Below, in pieces: positions 1-9,199 of a stretch of DNA of 64,000 nt (its first letter is position 1; each line of letters starts with the position of its first letter). A model generated the notes under the pieces. The model was given only the letters and a program-made list of their open reading frames with translations, was not told the origin of the DNA and searched no databases. The DNA is from JAAZPT01 sp964544955 (GTDB lineage Bacteria; Bacillota; Clostridia; Christensenellales; Aristaeellaceae): assembly GCA_964544955.1 (NCBI GenBank), contig CAZJEB010000006.1, positions 19,327-83,326 of the forward strand, given 5' to 3'. The position numbers and the translations under genes are program-made.

Positions 1-1
1 G

Positions 2-1252
2 CCCGTTGAGGCTCAAAGCCCCCTTGTAGTTAGCGCCCAATTAAACCGAAGCTTTGTTGATAATATTGATACTGTAGATGTTACTGCCACTGCAAGCGGT
101 GGTAAAGCGCCTTATACCTATGCTTTTTTTGTTACAAGGCAGGGCACAACGGGCAATGTGCACGCCACAAAATACAGTAGCATTAATACATTAAAGTATA
201 GGCCTAACAAGTTGGGCGTTTACCAAATTACAGTAAATGTTAAGGATTCATCGGGCAGGTATACCGTTGCTGCCTTGGACCCAATATATGTAAACTCCTT
301 GGAATATAATATATTAGCTGAAATTGAGAACACTAACTTACACGTTGGTGACACTATAAAGGTAAAATCCCACGTAATAGGTGGAGAAGGTTCATCATTC
401 CGTTATGCCTACTATGTTTACAAAAACGGTGAGCGTATATATTACAGAACATACAATGGACGTAGCACATTAAACTACCGTATAAAAAGCCCTGGCATAT
501 ACTTTATATCCAGCTTTGTAAAGGATAGGAATGGCACAGTAAAGGGTGTAGAATCCGAGGCCTTTGCTGTTGATGTTGAGCCCCTTAAGCTTTCCCTTAA
601 TGTTTTAAGCGTTGACCATAAGGTTGGTTTACCCATAACTGCATCATCAAACGCAGTGGGCGTGGGCTCACCTATGCGCTATGCTTTTTATGTGTATCAT
701 GACGGTCAAACCCTAGTACATAAAACGGATTATAGCTTTGACCCAAGCTTTAGCTATACCCCACAACTACCTGGAAGATACGTAATTATCGCCTATGCTA
801 GGGACTCCTTTGGCAGTAGAACACAGGTGAAGAGTGCACCCATGGATATTCCACCCGCAAAAGTTAATGCTGTTGAACCCCCAAGCCAAGTTACAGAGGT
901 TGTAACATTAGAGGAAGTTGTGGAGCCTACAAATACTCCAGCACCTGTTATAGAAGTGCCACAAGTGTTTAGCATTTTGCCTATGTTTGACTTTGGTGAA
1001 AAAACCGTTGGTAGCAAGGCTAATATAAGCCTTGAAGTTAGTGGTGGTAAAGAGCCTTACACCTATGCTTGCGCTATAATACGCGACGGCCAAAAGGTTG
1101 TTTCAGAAAAATTTGTAGATAACCCTGTGTTTAGTTACAGTTATTCCAAGCCTGGCGTATATGTTTTTGATGTATTTGCTAAGGATTCCACTGGGGCAAT
1201 GATAAAGCAAAGCTCTAGGGAAGTAGAAGTAATCGCTGTACCTGAAGGTTAA
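2..1252 (+). CDS. Surface protein of tandem Ig/PKD-like repeats (5' end outside window)
   Basis: The frame is open from base 2, so the gene starts to the left of the window; 416 residues are visible. They form four repeats of about 90-95 residues (roughly 1-100, 105-195, 196-284 and 322-412), each with an aromatic YAxxVxxxG core and a closing PGxYxxxxxxKDSxG motif, the pattern of beta-sandwich PKD/Ig-like modules. A Pro/Thr/Val-rich linker (about 284-322) separates the last repeat. No sortase signal or membrane anchor follows the last repeat, so anchoring, if any, must be N-terminal. The role is probably extracellular adhesion or a cell-envelope spacer; this is inferred from architecture only. 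Hairpins at 1262-1285 and 1301-1331 follow the stop codon. Confidence 0.7.
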   Translation, partial: PVEAQSPLVVSAQLNRSFVDNIDTVDVTATASGGKAPYTYAFFVTRQGTTGNVHATKYSSINTLKYRPNKLGVYQITVNVKDSSGRYTVAALDPIYVNSLEYNILAEIENTNLHVGDTIKVKSHVIGGEGSSFRYAYYVYKNGERIYYRTYNGRSTLNYRIKSPGIYFISSFVKDRNGTVKGVESEAFAVDVEPLKLSLNVLSVDHKVGLPITASSNAVGVGSPMRYAFYVYHDGQTLVHKTDYSFDPSFSYTPQLPGRYVIIAYARDSFGSRTQVKSAPMDIPPAKVNAVEPPSQVTEVVTLEEVVEPTNTPAPVIEVPQVFSILPMFDFGEKTVGSKANISLEVSGGKEPYTYACAIIRDGQKVVSEKFVDNPVFSYSYSKPGVYVFDVFAKDSTGAMIKQSSREVEVIAVPEG

Positions 1253-1300
1253 TATATAAAACTGCAGCTTAGGCTGTGGTTTTTATTTTATAAGCTCATA

Positions 1301-1331
1301 TTAAAAGGCTACCTTTTGGTAGGCCTTTTAA
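1301..1331. terminator. Bidirectional terminator between convergent surface genes
   Basis: A 14-bp, nearly perfect inverted repeat (TTAAAAGGCTACC facing GGTAGGCCTTTTAA) has A-runs on one side and T-runs on the other. It lies between the plus-strand repeat protein and the minus-strand LRR protein. Confidence 0.75.
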
Positions 1332-1333
1332 TT

Positions 1334-2626
1334 TTAATATTTTGGTTTTTGTTTTATTTTTAGCCTTATGAAGTATACCAAGGCTATAAGTAGCAATAAA
1401 CCTACAATTATTATCATTAAGCTAACAAGGTTTATTTTATCCTTAATGTTTTCCGTTTTAACAGCTTTGGGGCTAAGCCTAAAGTTAAGGTTTACATCCA
1501 TATTTGCGGTGTTGCCCTCAAGGTCGGTCATTGTATATGTATACTTTAAGGGGGAATCAAAACCTACAACTTCCCCATCAACTAACCTATCATTAGCTAA
1601 CACGTTTGCCATTATGGGGGCGGGGTTTAGCTTTATTAAATTAAAGGAATATTTTCCATTATCATCGGCAGCCAAGGCAACTTTTATATTTTGTGGGGAG
1701 AATTTACTTTCATCTAAATTGAAGGAGGCCTTGCTTATATCCAAATAGCTTAGGCTATTATTGCTTACATTAAGCCTGTTAAGGCCATTACATTTGCTTA
1801 TATCCAAGCTTGTTAGGTTGTTATTGCTACAATCTAGTTTTTCTATGTTAAGGCTAGTGCTTAAATCCAGTTCCACAAGCCTGTTTTGGTAACACCATAA
1901 ATCTGTTAATTGGCTAATTTTTGGTAAATGGAGCTTTACAAGCCTGTTGTTGTAGCAGGATAGTATTTCAAGCTTATCACAATGGCTAAAATCAAGTTCT
2001 AAAAGCCTGTTTTTATAGCACCATATTGCACTTAATTGTTTGCAGTTGCTTACATCAAGCTTGGCTAGCATATTGTTTACACAGGATACTTCCATAAGGT
2101 TTATACAATCGCTAAGTATAAGCTCGGTAAGTTTATTATCGGAACAGCGGAGTTTTTCAAGGTTAGAGCAAGCGCTTAAGTTTAGAACTTCCATACCGTT
2201 GTTATTGCACCAAAGTTCAGATAATGTGGGCAACTGGCTAAGGTCGAGGTTTTTTATTTTATTGCCATCACAGCTTAACATATGCAAGTTGATGAAGTTT
2301 TCAACACCCTTTAGGCTTTCTATACCCATATTGCTTACGAGTATGCGGGTAACTGCCATGTTTTCCCCTGGGCTTATTATGCCATTTTTGTTGGTATCAA
2401 AGGTTTTTTGAACATATTCCCTAAATACAGTATCGGGGAAAGTAAGCTCATCAATGGCTATATCGATAACATCATTGGGTTCATCAACAATAGGCGTTTG
2501 TTCCACGGGCTCTATTGGGGTGCTTTGTTCAATTATTGGTGTATCACTGGGGAGTGCATCCCCAAAGGCATAGAGGGGCAGGGATAAAACCACAATACAA
2601 AGTATTATTAAAAAGCGTTTTAGCAT
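1334..2626 (-). CDS. Membrane-anchored leucine-rich-repeat surface protein
   Basis: The product has 430 residues. The ATG at 2626 is chosen because an AGGGGG ribosome binding site lies 7 bases upstream and a signal peptide (KRFLIILCIVVLSLPLYAFG) starts there. After a Glu/Pro/Asp-rich stretch comes a FPDxxFRxxV cap, then about ten 21-residue LRRs of the Cys-containing type (LxxLxCxxNxLxxLDLS). The C-terminus has a hydrophobic segment (VSLMIIIVGLLLLIALVYFI) and a basic tail but no LPxTG motif, so it is a plain membrane anchor. The cap and LRR type match the two secreted LRR proteins at 15.1 and 20.2 kb, but this one has its own stalk and anchor. Likely surface binding; ligand unknown. Confidence 0.8.
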   Translation of the reverse strand: MLKRFLIILCIVVLSLPLYAFGDALPSDTPIIEQSTPIEPVEQTPIVDEPNDVIDIAIDELTFPDTVFREYVQKTFDTNKNGIISPGENMAVTRILVSNMGIESLKGVENFINLHMLSCDGNKIKNLDLSQLPTLSELWCNNNGMEVLNLSACSNLEKLRCSDNKLTELILSDCINLMEVSCVNNMLAKLDVSNCKQLSAIWCYKNRLLELDFSHCDKLEILSCYNNRLVKLHLPKISQLTDLWCYQNRLVELDLSTSLNIEKLDCSNNNLTSLDISKCNGLNRLNVSNNSLSYLDISKASFNLDESKFSPQNIKVALAADDNGKYSFNLIKLNPAPIMANVLANDRLVDGEVVGFDSPLKYTYTMTDLEGNTANMDVNLNFRLSPKAVKTENIKDKINLVSLMIIIVGLLLLIALVYFIRLKIKQKPKY

Positions 2627-2754
2627 ACTCAATCCCCCTATCAATGGCGCTTTACTGTAATAAAGATTTTAGCATATTGGCATATTACTGTCAATTCAAA
2701 TGTATATAAATATGCAATATTAACAATATATTTACATTGTATTTTTTATGTATA

Positions 2755-3231
2755 TTACAAGGCTTTACCACATGTGGGGCAAAGGGAGTTGAGTATATTT
2801 AGCCTTGCCTTATGGCTCCATGGCTTTAAATTGGTATCCACTTTTACAGCGGGTGGTGTAGCGTGGACTATGCGCAGGGGATTAATGCTTGTAACCAAGC
2901 CTATATGGTAAAAATCCTGTATAAGGTTGGGGTTATAGTGTTTGCCACCTTGTTTATATTGGGCAGATAGTTTATTGCCAGGGGATCTTGTTTTAAAAAC
3001 CACATCGCCCAGTTGAACATTATTGTTTATGGCTTGAACATTGTTAACATATTTACGGGCGATTCTGTTTGAGCCATGGTATATTTTTTGGTTTATTTTG
3101 TTAAAGGCATATACGAATAGACCAGAGCAATCTATTCCATTTTTATCGTTTGTGCCAGGGCTAGCGTAGGGCCAGGAGAGGGTGGACTCGAAGGTGGAGA
3201 TTAGGGTAGAAATTGTTGAGTTTTTATGCAT
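2755..3231 (-). CDS. NlpC/P60-family cell-wall endopeptidase (phage lysin candidate)
   Basis: The product has 158 residues with no signal peptide. The Cys nucleophile is C35 in a DCSGL motif, the His is H109 in YHIGLV, and H123 in IVHATPP fits the third polar position. This is the NlpC/P60 papain-like triad that cuts D-Glu-diamino-acid stems or related bonds. It is the last gene of the minus-strand phage operon. Lack of a signal peptide and the presence of a holin gene at 24.3 kb support a lysis role, though a tail-associated hydrolase is possible. The C-terminus (CPTCGKAL) carries an unpaired CxxC that could bind metal. A repeat module (3245-3380) separates it from the rest of the operon. 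Confidence 0.8.
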   Translation of the reverse strand: MHKNSTISTLISTFESTLSWPYASPGTNDKNGIDCSGLFVYAFNKINQKIYHGSNRIARKYVNNVQAINNNVQLGDVVFKTRSPGNKLSAQYKQGGKHYNPNLIQDFYHIGLVTSINPLRIVHATPPAVKVDTNLKPWSHKARLNILNSLCPTCGKAL

Positions 3232-3244
3232 TTGTTGAGTTTTT

Positions 3245-3380
3245 CCTTTTTGGTATGAGGTAATTAGGCGTAGCGACCGAAGGAGTACAAAAGGCGTAGC
3301 CTTTTACGGACTGAGGGAACCCAGCGATTGACCGTAAGGGCAATTGATGGGCGAAAGCGTCCCTTGACCCCACTTTTATG
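3245..3380 (-). repeat. Dispersed repeat, module A
   Basis: Module A alone, with no C or D part. Stems visible: AAAAGGC/GCCTTTT, and the ATTGACC/GGGCAAT version of the second stem. It ends with the conserved CCTTGACCCCAC edge, which touches the 3' end of the next phage gene. Like the copy at 19.9 kb it has the GACCGAGGGAG/GACTGAGGG subtype sequence. Confidence 0.8.
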
Positions 3381-3708
3381 TGTTATAGGCCTTTGTTCTT
3401 GTTATTTTATTCATCCAATTTTCTAATTCATAATTAAACAATTTTGCCCTTATATTATACCTTTCTATATCATCATTAAAATAATCCATCTGCCCCAACA
3501 CATACAATTCATAAATCCTTATACTCCCCTCCTCCAGCCACAATTCTTTACCCAATTCATACCTCTGGGGTATACTCAGGCCATATTCCTTACCCAATTT
3601 ACCATACAATTCCAAATCCATATCATATGCCCAATTCATTATTCTATTATTATCCAAGCTATTTGGGCTTATTATATTTATATTATTTATTAAATTATCT
3701 ATTATCAT
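3376..3708 (-). CDS. Small phage-operon protein, function unknown
   Basis: 110 residues, Asn-rich at the N-terminus, then mostly helical and charged with many Tyr and Leu residues. No family is recognised. It lies 6 bases downstream of the 206-residue protein in the minus-strand morphogenesis operon, after the fibre gene and before the lysin. Such positions often hold tail or lysis accessory proteins, but nothing in the sequence shows this. Confidence 0.65.
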   Translation of the reverse strand: MIIDNLINNINIISPNSLDNNRIMNWAYDMDLELYGKLGKEYGLSIPQRYELGKELWLEEGSIRIYELYVLGQMDYFNDDIERYNIRAKLFNYELENWMNKITRTKAYNT

Positions 3709-3714
3709 ATTCCA

Positions 3715-4335
3715 TCATCTTTTTAGCCTTGAGCTATCTAAAATATTATACAATCTATTCCTCATTGAGCCTATTCTTCTCTGTTTGTTTTTACCCCTTG
3801 TTCCCCCTGAACCCCTTGAATACTTTGCTGCAAGTTCTGCTCTTTTTAGTTCTTCCTCGGCCTCCTGTTCCGCCTTATCCAAGTAATAGCCCCTATCCTT
3901 TTGCCATGCGGAAAGTTCCTTTTCGTAAGCCCTTATATCCTTATCCTGCAAGTTTCTATAATTATCTACATTATTTTGCAAGCCCTCGCCCTCCTGCCTA
4001 TACCTTTCCATAGCCTTTGCATACAGTTGGGGAACAATATCCTGTAATTTATTTAAATTATTATTATACTGTTGTTGTGCCACACTTATGGCATAGCTAT
4101 TATTTAAGCCACCTGTAAGGCTGGCTCCATAGCCCATAGTATCCTCCATGGCCCTTTTGCCCTCCCTTATAGCGCTTGCCCTATAATTTTTATACTGGGC
4201 ATCATCATCTTTATTATAGCTAAAGGCTTTTCTATTTATTAGCAATTTTAGTGCATTATCCAAAGCCAACTTATACTTATCATTATACTTTGGTTTAGAG
4301 CCTTCTATTATTTTTAACATTTCTGCTGCTTTCAT
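3715..4335 (-). CDS. Coiled-coil phage-operon protein, function unknown
   Basis: 206 residues from the ATG at 4335; AAAGGA lies 10 bases upstream, and a GTG at 4356 would overlap the fibre gene and is less likely. The protein is hydrophilic and helical, with Gln/Asn-rich helices (about 75-115) and a long charged segment (about 125-175: EKELSAWQKD, EAEEELKRAE) likely to form a coiled coil, then a basic Gly-rich tail. The centre (GYGASLTGGLNNSYA) is Gly/Ala-rich and could be a membrane-active or flexible hinge. It starts 2 bases after the fibre stop codon. Helical proteins at this place may be virion or ejection proteins; that is inference. Confidence 0.7.
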   Translation of the reverse strand: MKAAEMLKIIEGSKPKYNDKYKLALDNALKLLINRKAFSYNKDDDAQYKNYRASAIREGKRAMEDTMGYGASLTGGLNNSYAISVAQQQYNNNLNKLQDIVPQLYAKAMERYRQEGEGLQNNVDNYRNLQDKDIRAYEKELSAWQKDRGYYLDKAEQEAEEELKRAELAAKYSRGSGGTRGKNKQRRIGSMRNRLYNILDSSRLKR

Positions 4336-4337
4336 AA

Positions 4338-5729
4338 TTAAGCCGTCCTTTCCCACATATACACGCTATAATAGGGTGGTGTTATATTATGAGCATCACT
4401 ATCCCCCACATAGCTACCAATATCCTGAACGCCATAGGCGGTTTTCCACACCTTAGTTACATACTGGCCTGTAAACTGGGGGTAATTTGCGCTAGAGCCC
4501 TCAAATATGCTATTACCTGTATGCCTATGCCTTGGAATTTCATTTATTTTTAATGTATGGGTAAAGTTGCCACCCATTGAGCCTGCGGGGTAATTGCTAC
4601 TTGCCCCCAACAAAAACCTTGCCTCCAAGGCTTTCCACGTGCCACCAAACAAGCTTTGCGGGCTAGTATTATTTCGGCTTACATATATGCTTCCAAGGGG
4701 ATAAACCCAATCCAAAATATTTTTACCCTTTAGGTACAAATCCCAATTAGGGGCAATTTCAACAGCGTTTTGTTTATCGCTTATACAGCCCAAGCCTATA
4801 CCGTTACCCCTATCATTTATATGTATACATATATTATTTGAGGGCACAACTGTTTCATACTCTGTAGTATGTATACCATCCGTAAGTACAGCTTTAACAT
4901 CAAAGCTTTTATTTGCATCAAAGGTACCATACAGCATATTTTGTGCATAGTCGCCTAGGGTCAAGTAGCTATCTGTGCCCCGTTCCCTATACAAAAGTGT
5001 TATATTGGTATTAAAGCCAAGGGGGCTATAGTTATAATCTATATCTATTTTCAGGTACTCACCAAGGCTATCCTCTTGGCTATATTCATCGCTACGGGTA
5101 ATTTTTAGGCTATTTATTTGTGGTTGGTTATAGGCTTGCACATTTATTGTGCGTTCAAGGCTTTCCACCCTGCCCCTACTATCGGTAACTTTTACTGTAA
5201 CAGTAGTTTCACCATGGTTTTGTAGGTGTTGGCTTGTAATTTCATAGCCCTTATAATTTATGCCCTCCACATTAACGCTTATATTTTTTATAATGGAGCC
5301 ATACACGCCCCTTGCGCTTGTTTTTACCATAATTTTGCTTACCCCTTGAATATACTCGTCCCAAGGTTCAGCCTCGCCTGTATTTATTGCAAACAGTTCT
5401 ACTTTTTCTATTATGGGTTTTAAATCTATAGGCAGCCTTACGGGAACGCTTAATTCACTGCTGCCCAAGTAATCGCCACTATCGTTATCATAGCTGCTTA
5501 GCACTATTGTAAGCATACTATTTACGCTATCCCTTACGCTTACAGCCCACCTTATGGGCACAGTAAAGCCATGGTTTGTTTTACCCAGGGGCATATCCTC
5601 TTGATGAAGGCTATTTTTTATAGCATAAACCAAGCTATGGCGCAGGTTTTGCCTATGGGGAATAATTTCTACTATTATTTGCTCGCCCAATTCCCCAGGG
5701 AAAGATATAATTTTTAAATCGGATTTCAT
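4338..5729 (-). CDS. Phage tail fibre / minor structural protein (DUF859-like) with tail-collar-type C-terminus
   Basis: 463 residues; an AAGGAAG site lies 7 bases before the ATG. Residues about 60-300 form beta-rich repeats typical of the DUF859 siphovirus structural family (IxVxVxDSRGRVESLERTI-type segments). From about 340 the sequence reads YPLGSIY, then LFGGTWKAL, then a His-rich RHRHTG motif, and it ends PPYYSVYMWERTA. This order is the receptor-binding C-terminal module of many phage fibres; the His motif commonly binds metal along the trimer axis. It probably contacts the host surface. It sits within the operon between the short tail protein and the coiled-coil protein. Confidence 0.75.
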   Translation of the reverse strand: MKSDLKIISFPGELGEQIIVEIIPHRQNLRHSLVYAIKNSLHQEDMPLGKTNHGFTVPIRWAVSVRDSVNSMLTIVLSSYDNDSGDYLGSSELSVPVRLPIDLKPIIEKVELFAINTGEAEPWDEYIQGVSKIMVKTSARGVYGSIIKNISVNVEGINYKGYEITSQHLQNHGETTVTVKVTDSRGRVESLERTINVQAYNQPQINSLKITRSDEYSQEDSLGEYLKIDIDYNYSPLGFNTNITLLYRERGTDSYLTLGDYAQNMLYGTFDANKSFDVKAVLTDGIHTTEYETVVPSNNICIHINDRGNGIGLGCISDKQNAVEIAPNWDLYLKGKNILDWVYPLGSIYVSRNNTSPQSLFGGTWKALEARFLLGASSNYPAGSMGGNFTHTLKINEIPRHRHTGNSIFEGSSANYPQFTGQYVTKVWKTAYGVQDIGSYVGDSDAHNITPPYYSVYMWERTA

Positions 5730-5741
5730 TATTTTACTTCC

Positions 5742-6449
5742 TTAATGTTTTACAAGGCTTAAGCCCTTACTATCTACATATATTTGAAAATTGCCCAAGC
5801 TTATGCTTTGGGTATGGCAATGGCTTATATTTAAACCATTGCCTGTAATACTACCCACGCTATTATTAGCATTTATAAAATTTACAGAATTATTTTGTAA
5901 TTGCACTTTAAAGGGACTATCTGTTGAGCCTAATTCCAAGGCATTATTTTTTATGCGAATATATTTAGCAAGTTCGTCCCTATACTTATTTGCTATATTT
6001 TCAAGGGCTAGCACATCTGTTTGAAGGGAAGCTATGCCCTGTTGCAGTTCAAACTTATTTGAATTTAAATTAGCATCTATAAGGCTTGTAGCGTTTTGTT
6101 TATCCAGCTTATACACAAGGGCATCGTTTTCCCAAATATCAAGTTGTTTACCCATTTGTGCATCCAAATTATCCACACTTATGGCATTAGTGCCTATATG
6201 CAAGGATTTTATAGCCCCTTGCTTTATTTGGTTACTGCCAATTTTAGCCCTTTTTATGCCCTCCACATCATAAATAACTTGGTTTAAGCTGTTTTTAACA
6301 TATTTATTTTCATTGTTATAACTATCGCTAAAATTACCCTCATCAATATTATAAAGGCTATCCTTAAACTGACGTTTTAGTTGATATAGTTCTATTTTTA
6401 CATCATCTATACTCTGTTCCAGTTTATTTAGGTTTTGGGGATTATCCAT
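5742..6449 (-). CDS. Phage tail/fibre-associated structural protein
   Basis: 235 residues; AAGGGG lies 8 bases before the ATG. The N-terminus (about 1-60) is a predicted coiled coil (LEQSIDDVKIELYQLKRQFK). The middle (about 75-160) has a TAIKSLHIGTNAIS-like segment that resembles the QIxxGxIxxxHI pattern of tail-fibre and tail-spike trimerisation parts (here KQGAIKSLHIGTNAISVDNL). The end is beta-rich and Gly/Asn-rich. It precedes the fibre gene by 12 bases. A baseplate-fibre connector is likely; exact role unproven. Confidence 0.6.
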   Translation of the reverse strand: MDNPQNLNKLEQSIDDVKIELYQLKRQFKDSLYNIDEGNFSDSYNNENKYVKNSLNQVIYDVEGIKRAKIGSNQIKQGAIKSLHIGTNAISVDNLDAQMGKQLDIWENDALVYKLDKQNATSLIDANLNSNKFELQQGIASLQTDVLALENIANKYRDELAKYIRIKNNALELGSTDSPFKVQLQNNSVNFINANNSVGSITGNGLNISHCHTQSISLGNFQIYVDSKGLSLVKH

Positions 6450-6450
6450 A

Positions 6451-6672
6451 TTATTTACCCCTTTGGTATTTTTGTTTTAGCTTGGCAAGGCTTTCATGCA
6501 CATTTATATCAGCCTGGGTGGACCTTTCAATTATTACAGCTACGGGGTAAGGCACTTCCACCTCAACACCCCTTTGTATTAAATAGCTTTTGCCGTTTAG
6601 GCAGGCGAACACATCGCCAGTATATTTTTCATCATCTTTAAACAGTTTAATTTTTTGCATTTGTTTGTTCAT
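6451..6672 (-). CDS. Small head/neck-region phage protein
   Basis: 73 residues. Contains a compact beta segment (LIQRGVEVEVPYPVAVIIE) and a helical C-terminal part. The segment resembles short phage proteins found just after the capsid gene that carry a G-K-x-Y-x-I-x-R-G-x-x-V-x-V-P core. It overlaps the capsid stop codon by one base and ends one base before the tail gene, so translation is coupled. Function is guessed from position only. Confidence 0.65.
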   Translation of the reverse strand: MNKQMQKIKLFKDDEKYTGDVFACLNGKSYLIQRGVEVEVPYPVAVIIERSTQADINVHESLAKLKQKYQRGK

Positions 6673-7838
6673 TAATTAGCCTCCACATTGTTTGAGTAGC
6701 CACTTGTGCTTTCTATGCGCACAATATATTCTTCCACAAGGCGTTTAACAGCCTTTGTGGCTTTCCAACCACAGCTTGCACGTTGGTTTAGAGGGTCCTC
6801 ACCATAGCCATTTTGTTTAACTATATGCTCTAAGCCCCCACCATCCACTTCTGTTGTGGCATAGGCATGGGCCCCAAGCACTACTGTAGCAAAGCAAGCA
6901 AGGCCATTTTTACCAGTTTCCGCCGGGTATATTATGTTGCCCACGGAGGCGTTTATAGCCTTATCCAATGTAAGCACCCCTTGGGCAGTAGCGTTTTCAA
7001 TTTTTGCTGTATTATCCCCTATGTTTATAATGCGGCCTATAAGGGCGGTGGCTTCATCACTTGTAAGGCTTTCGTTTATTGTGATTGTTGCCCCAGAGGC
7101 AGTTTTTACACTAAGGGTGCGCGTGCTTGTTAGGTTGGGGGATTTGTACACTTTAGCCTCTGTGGATTTTACAAAGCGAACATTGCCAATTTTGCCTATT
7201 TCGCCATTGTACAGATTATCCGGCTTAGCGTATTTGTGGGAGTCTATCCATTCAGGGTTGCGCATAAGGTCGTAGGCGGTGTAGGGGTGTATAATTGCTA
7301 CATAGCTATCATCAATGGTTTCAGCATTCATGGCAGATAGTTGGGCTGCGGCCCTGTAAAATAGGTCGGGGGTGAGTTTGCTAGTATCGTCCAGTTCCTC
7401 CCTAAGCAATGTTTCACCATTTTTATTAGGGGCATACATAACGTTTGTGCCTGCGCATAATACATCACGGGTGATAGTATCAAGGGTGCGCCCAGCTTGG
7501 GAGCCAAGTATTTTAGTTAATTGCACAATGGTGTTATCAACAGCGGTAAGTTTGAGTATATCGCTAACTTGAACAAAATCGCCATATTGATCTATAGATA
7601 CGGTAACGGGTGTAACTTGTAGACTGTTGCCTTGGGGTGTTACGCCCTCTGTAATAGGTTGAAGGGCTTTAGCAAGGGGAGCAAAGCGCCTGAATTGTAT
7701 AGTTTTACCACCATTTTTAGGTATGGGGTATTTATCGGCAAAGTTATCGTAAACCAATTTAGGTTCAACGTTATCTATAAGGGTTTTTTCGTAATAGGTT
7801 TGCATTTCTGCGGATAGGGTTTGGGTGGTGTTTATCAT
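6672..7838 (-). CDS. Major capsid protein, N4-gp56 family
   Basis: 388 residues. The N-terminal half matches the N4-gp56 capsid family: YYEKTLIDNVEP near the start, then the E-loop-like GGKTIQFRRFAPL with EGVTPQG, and ITVSIDQYGDFVQVSD-like text (here TVSIDQYGDFVQVSDILKL). It also has LDTITRDVLCAG, and SHKYAKPDNLYNGEIGKIG with RFVKSTEAKV in the middle. A beta-rich insertion (about 235-290) resembles a surface domain. The fold is HK97-like. AAGGAG lies 6 bases before the ATG, and the start overlaps the scaffold stop (ATGA). It is the core of the head operon, and with TerL and portal shows the phage can package DNA. Confidence 0.88.
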   Translation of the reverse strand: MINTTQTLSAEMQTYYEKTLIDNVEPKLVYDNFADKYPIPKNGGKTIQFRRFAPLAKALQPITEGVTPQGNSLQVTPVTVSIDQYGDFVQVSDILKLTAVDNTIVQLTKILGSQAGRTLDTITRDVLCAGTNVMYAPNKNGETLLREELDDTSKLTPDLFYRAAAQLSAMNAETIDDSYVAIIHPYTAYDLMRNPEWIDSHKYAKPDNLYNGEIGKIGNVRFVKSTEAKVYKSPNLTSTRTLSVKTASGATITINESLTSDEATALIGRIINIGDNTAKIENATAQGVLTLDKAINASVGNIIYPAETGKNGLACFATVVLGAHAYATTEVDGGGLEHIVKQNGYGEDPLNQRASCGWKATKAVKRLVEEYIVRIESTSGYSNNVEAN

Positions 7839-8263
7839 AGGTTCTCCTTAAATGTAATAGTTTCCCCACGAGCGGCTCTTTGGGCAATATCTTCCCTTTC
7901 GCTACGGCTCATAAGGGCGGGGTTTTTGGGTGATGTTTTGTTGTTGGCTTGGGTGGCCTCCTCCACAGGCCTTTGGTTGGCGGATTTAAGTTCGTTCATC
8001 CACATAACTTTTGCCTCTTTTAGTGCCTTGGCTATGGCTTGTTGTTGAAGGCTTTCGGCATTTATAAGCTCATAACTGCTTTTTATATCCATGCCTTTAT
8101 AAAGTAGATCCAAAAATTTAGGGTTTTGGAGTTGGGTTTCCATATCAAAATCTGGGTAGGCGGATTGGGTGAGGGTGAGTTCTTGGTTGAGGGAGTGGAG
8201 GATATCCTCCTCATTAAAGGGGGATTCTGGGGGTGGAGTGGAGGGGGAAGGGGTGTTTTGCAT
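7835..8263 (-). CDS. Phage scaffold-like capsid assembly protein
   Basis: 142 residues. Pro/Ser-rich start, then acidic helices with Gln and Lys (about 20-100), a short linker, and a basic-acidic C-terminus (RSEREDIAQRAARGETI). Size, helix content and position just before the capsid gene, with ATGA coupling, fit a scaffold. The RSEREDIAxxAARG end is seen in scaffold-like proteins of similar Clostridia phages as far as memory goes. It is the first gene of the minus-strand operon; the only sequence upstream is repeat modules. Confidence 0.65.
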   Translation of the reverse strand: MQNTPSPSTPPPESPFNEEDILHSLNQELTLTQSAYPDFDMETQLQNPKFLDLLYKGMDIKSSYELINAESLQQQAIAKALKEAKVMWMNELKSANQRPVEEATQANNKTSPKNPALMSRSEREDIAQRAARGETITFKENL

Positions 8264-8329
8264 TGTTTGGTCTCCTTTTTTAAGTATAATTTAGGGTTTA
8301 GTGGAGTTTTAGGGTTGTTGGTGAGAAAA

Positions 8330-8590
8330 ACGGGAGAGGTGGGGTCAAGGGTGTCACACCCTTGCGGGGTAAGGGGTAGAACCCCTGAAAAACTAGGCTT
8401 TAGCCTTAAAGATTGAGTTAAGGATAGCAAACGGGAGCGTTGAGCGACAATGTTTGCGGAGCTTGATATAGAGGGATAGTTTTGCTTAAAGATATTTTCA
8501 ACTATTTTAATGGCCTGTGGCTAAAAGATTGTTTTTGTGTTCCCCTACATTTTCAATATAGCATACGGGGATTTTAAATAGTGGCTGAAC
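8330..8590 (-). repeat. Dispersed repeat, modules B-D-C (short C)
   Basis: Module B (about 8336-8465) contains stems AAGGGTGT/ACACCCTT, GGGG/CCCC (loop TAGAA), AAGGC/GCCTT and an outer GCAAAC/GTTTGC pair. D follows, then a shortened C at 8545-8590 with TGCTATATT on the minus strand. Confidence 0.85.
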
Positions 8591-8630
8591 AATGTTGTTA
8601 TGCTTTTTTGGCTTTTCCCCTCTGGGTATG

Positions 8631-8960
8631 AGGTAAGTAGGCGGAGCAAGTGAGTGAGTACAAAAGGCGAAGCCTTTTACGGAGCGAACGCACCCAGCGA
8701 TTGACCGTAGGGCAATTGATGGGCGTAAAGAGGTATGAGGTGAGGAGCAAACTCCTAACGGAGTTTTTATTTTATGAATTACTTGGGTTTTTGCTTGGTT
8801 GAGATGTAAGGCAGTATTGAGTGGTTTGTATGTTTCCCCACATTTTCAATATAGCATACGGGGATTTTTGAATGTGTGTTTTTGGGGATTTTATTGTGGG
8901 GTGTAATGGGCTTGTGGTAATTGTTTGAGGGGTGTTCATGGTTTTTTTAAGTGGCAATAT
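8631..8960 (-). repeat. Dispersed repeat, modules A-D-C (complete)
   Basis: Complete copy. A has AAAAGGC/GCCTTTT, the ATTGACC version and AAACTCC/GGAGTTT. D is about 8761-8825. C (8826-8960) has the extended -10 motif TGCTATATT read on the minus strand. It lies 40 bases from the previous copy in the same orientation. Confidence 0.85.
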
Positions 8961-8994
8961 TTAAGGGTAGTTTGGCTATTTGATGGTTTTTTGT

Positions 8995-9125
8995 TCTTCC
9001 CACATTTTCAATATAGCATACGGGGATTTTTGAACTGGTGTTTTTGAAGATTTTATTATGGGGTGTAATGGGCTTGTATTAATTGTTTGAGGGTTATTCA
9101 TAGTTTTTTTGAGTGGTGGGGTTTT
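8995..9125 (-). repeat. Dispersed repeat, module C only
   Basis: Nearly the same as the C modules on both sides (8826-8960 and 9580-9712), so this spacer holds a loose tandem array of C. No A, B or D is attached. Confidence 0.8.
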
Positions 9126-9199
9126 TGTTTATCAATTACTTATTATGCTAATTTTGCTTTATACAATGTTTTATAAAACAGTGTTATTTACAAAGGCAT

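Noticed and set aside
3627..4013. 128-codon plus-strand frame rich in Tyr, Leu and Pro
   Set aside because: It is the antisense of the two phage genes on the minus strand and has no ribosome binding site.
2755..8263. Tailocin (phage-tail bacteriocin)
   Set aside because: Capsid, scaffold, portal and TerL are present, so the particle is head-bearing; no contractile sheath gene was seen.
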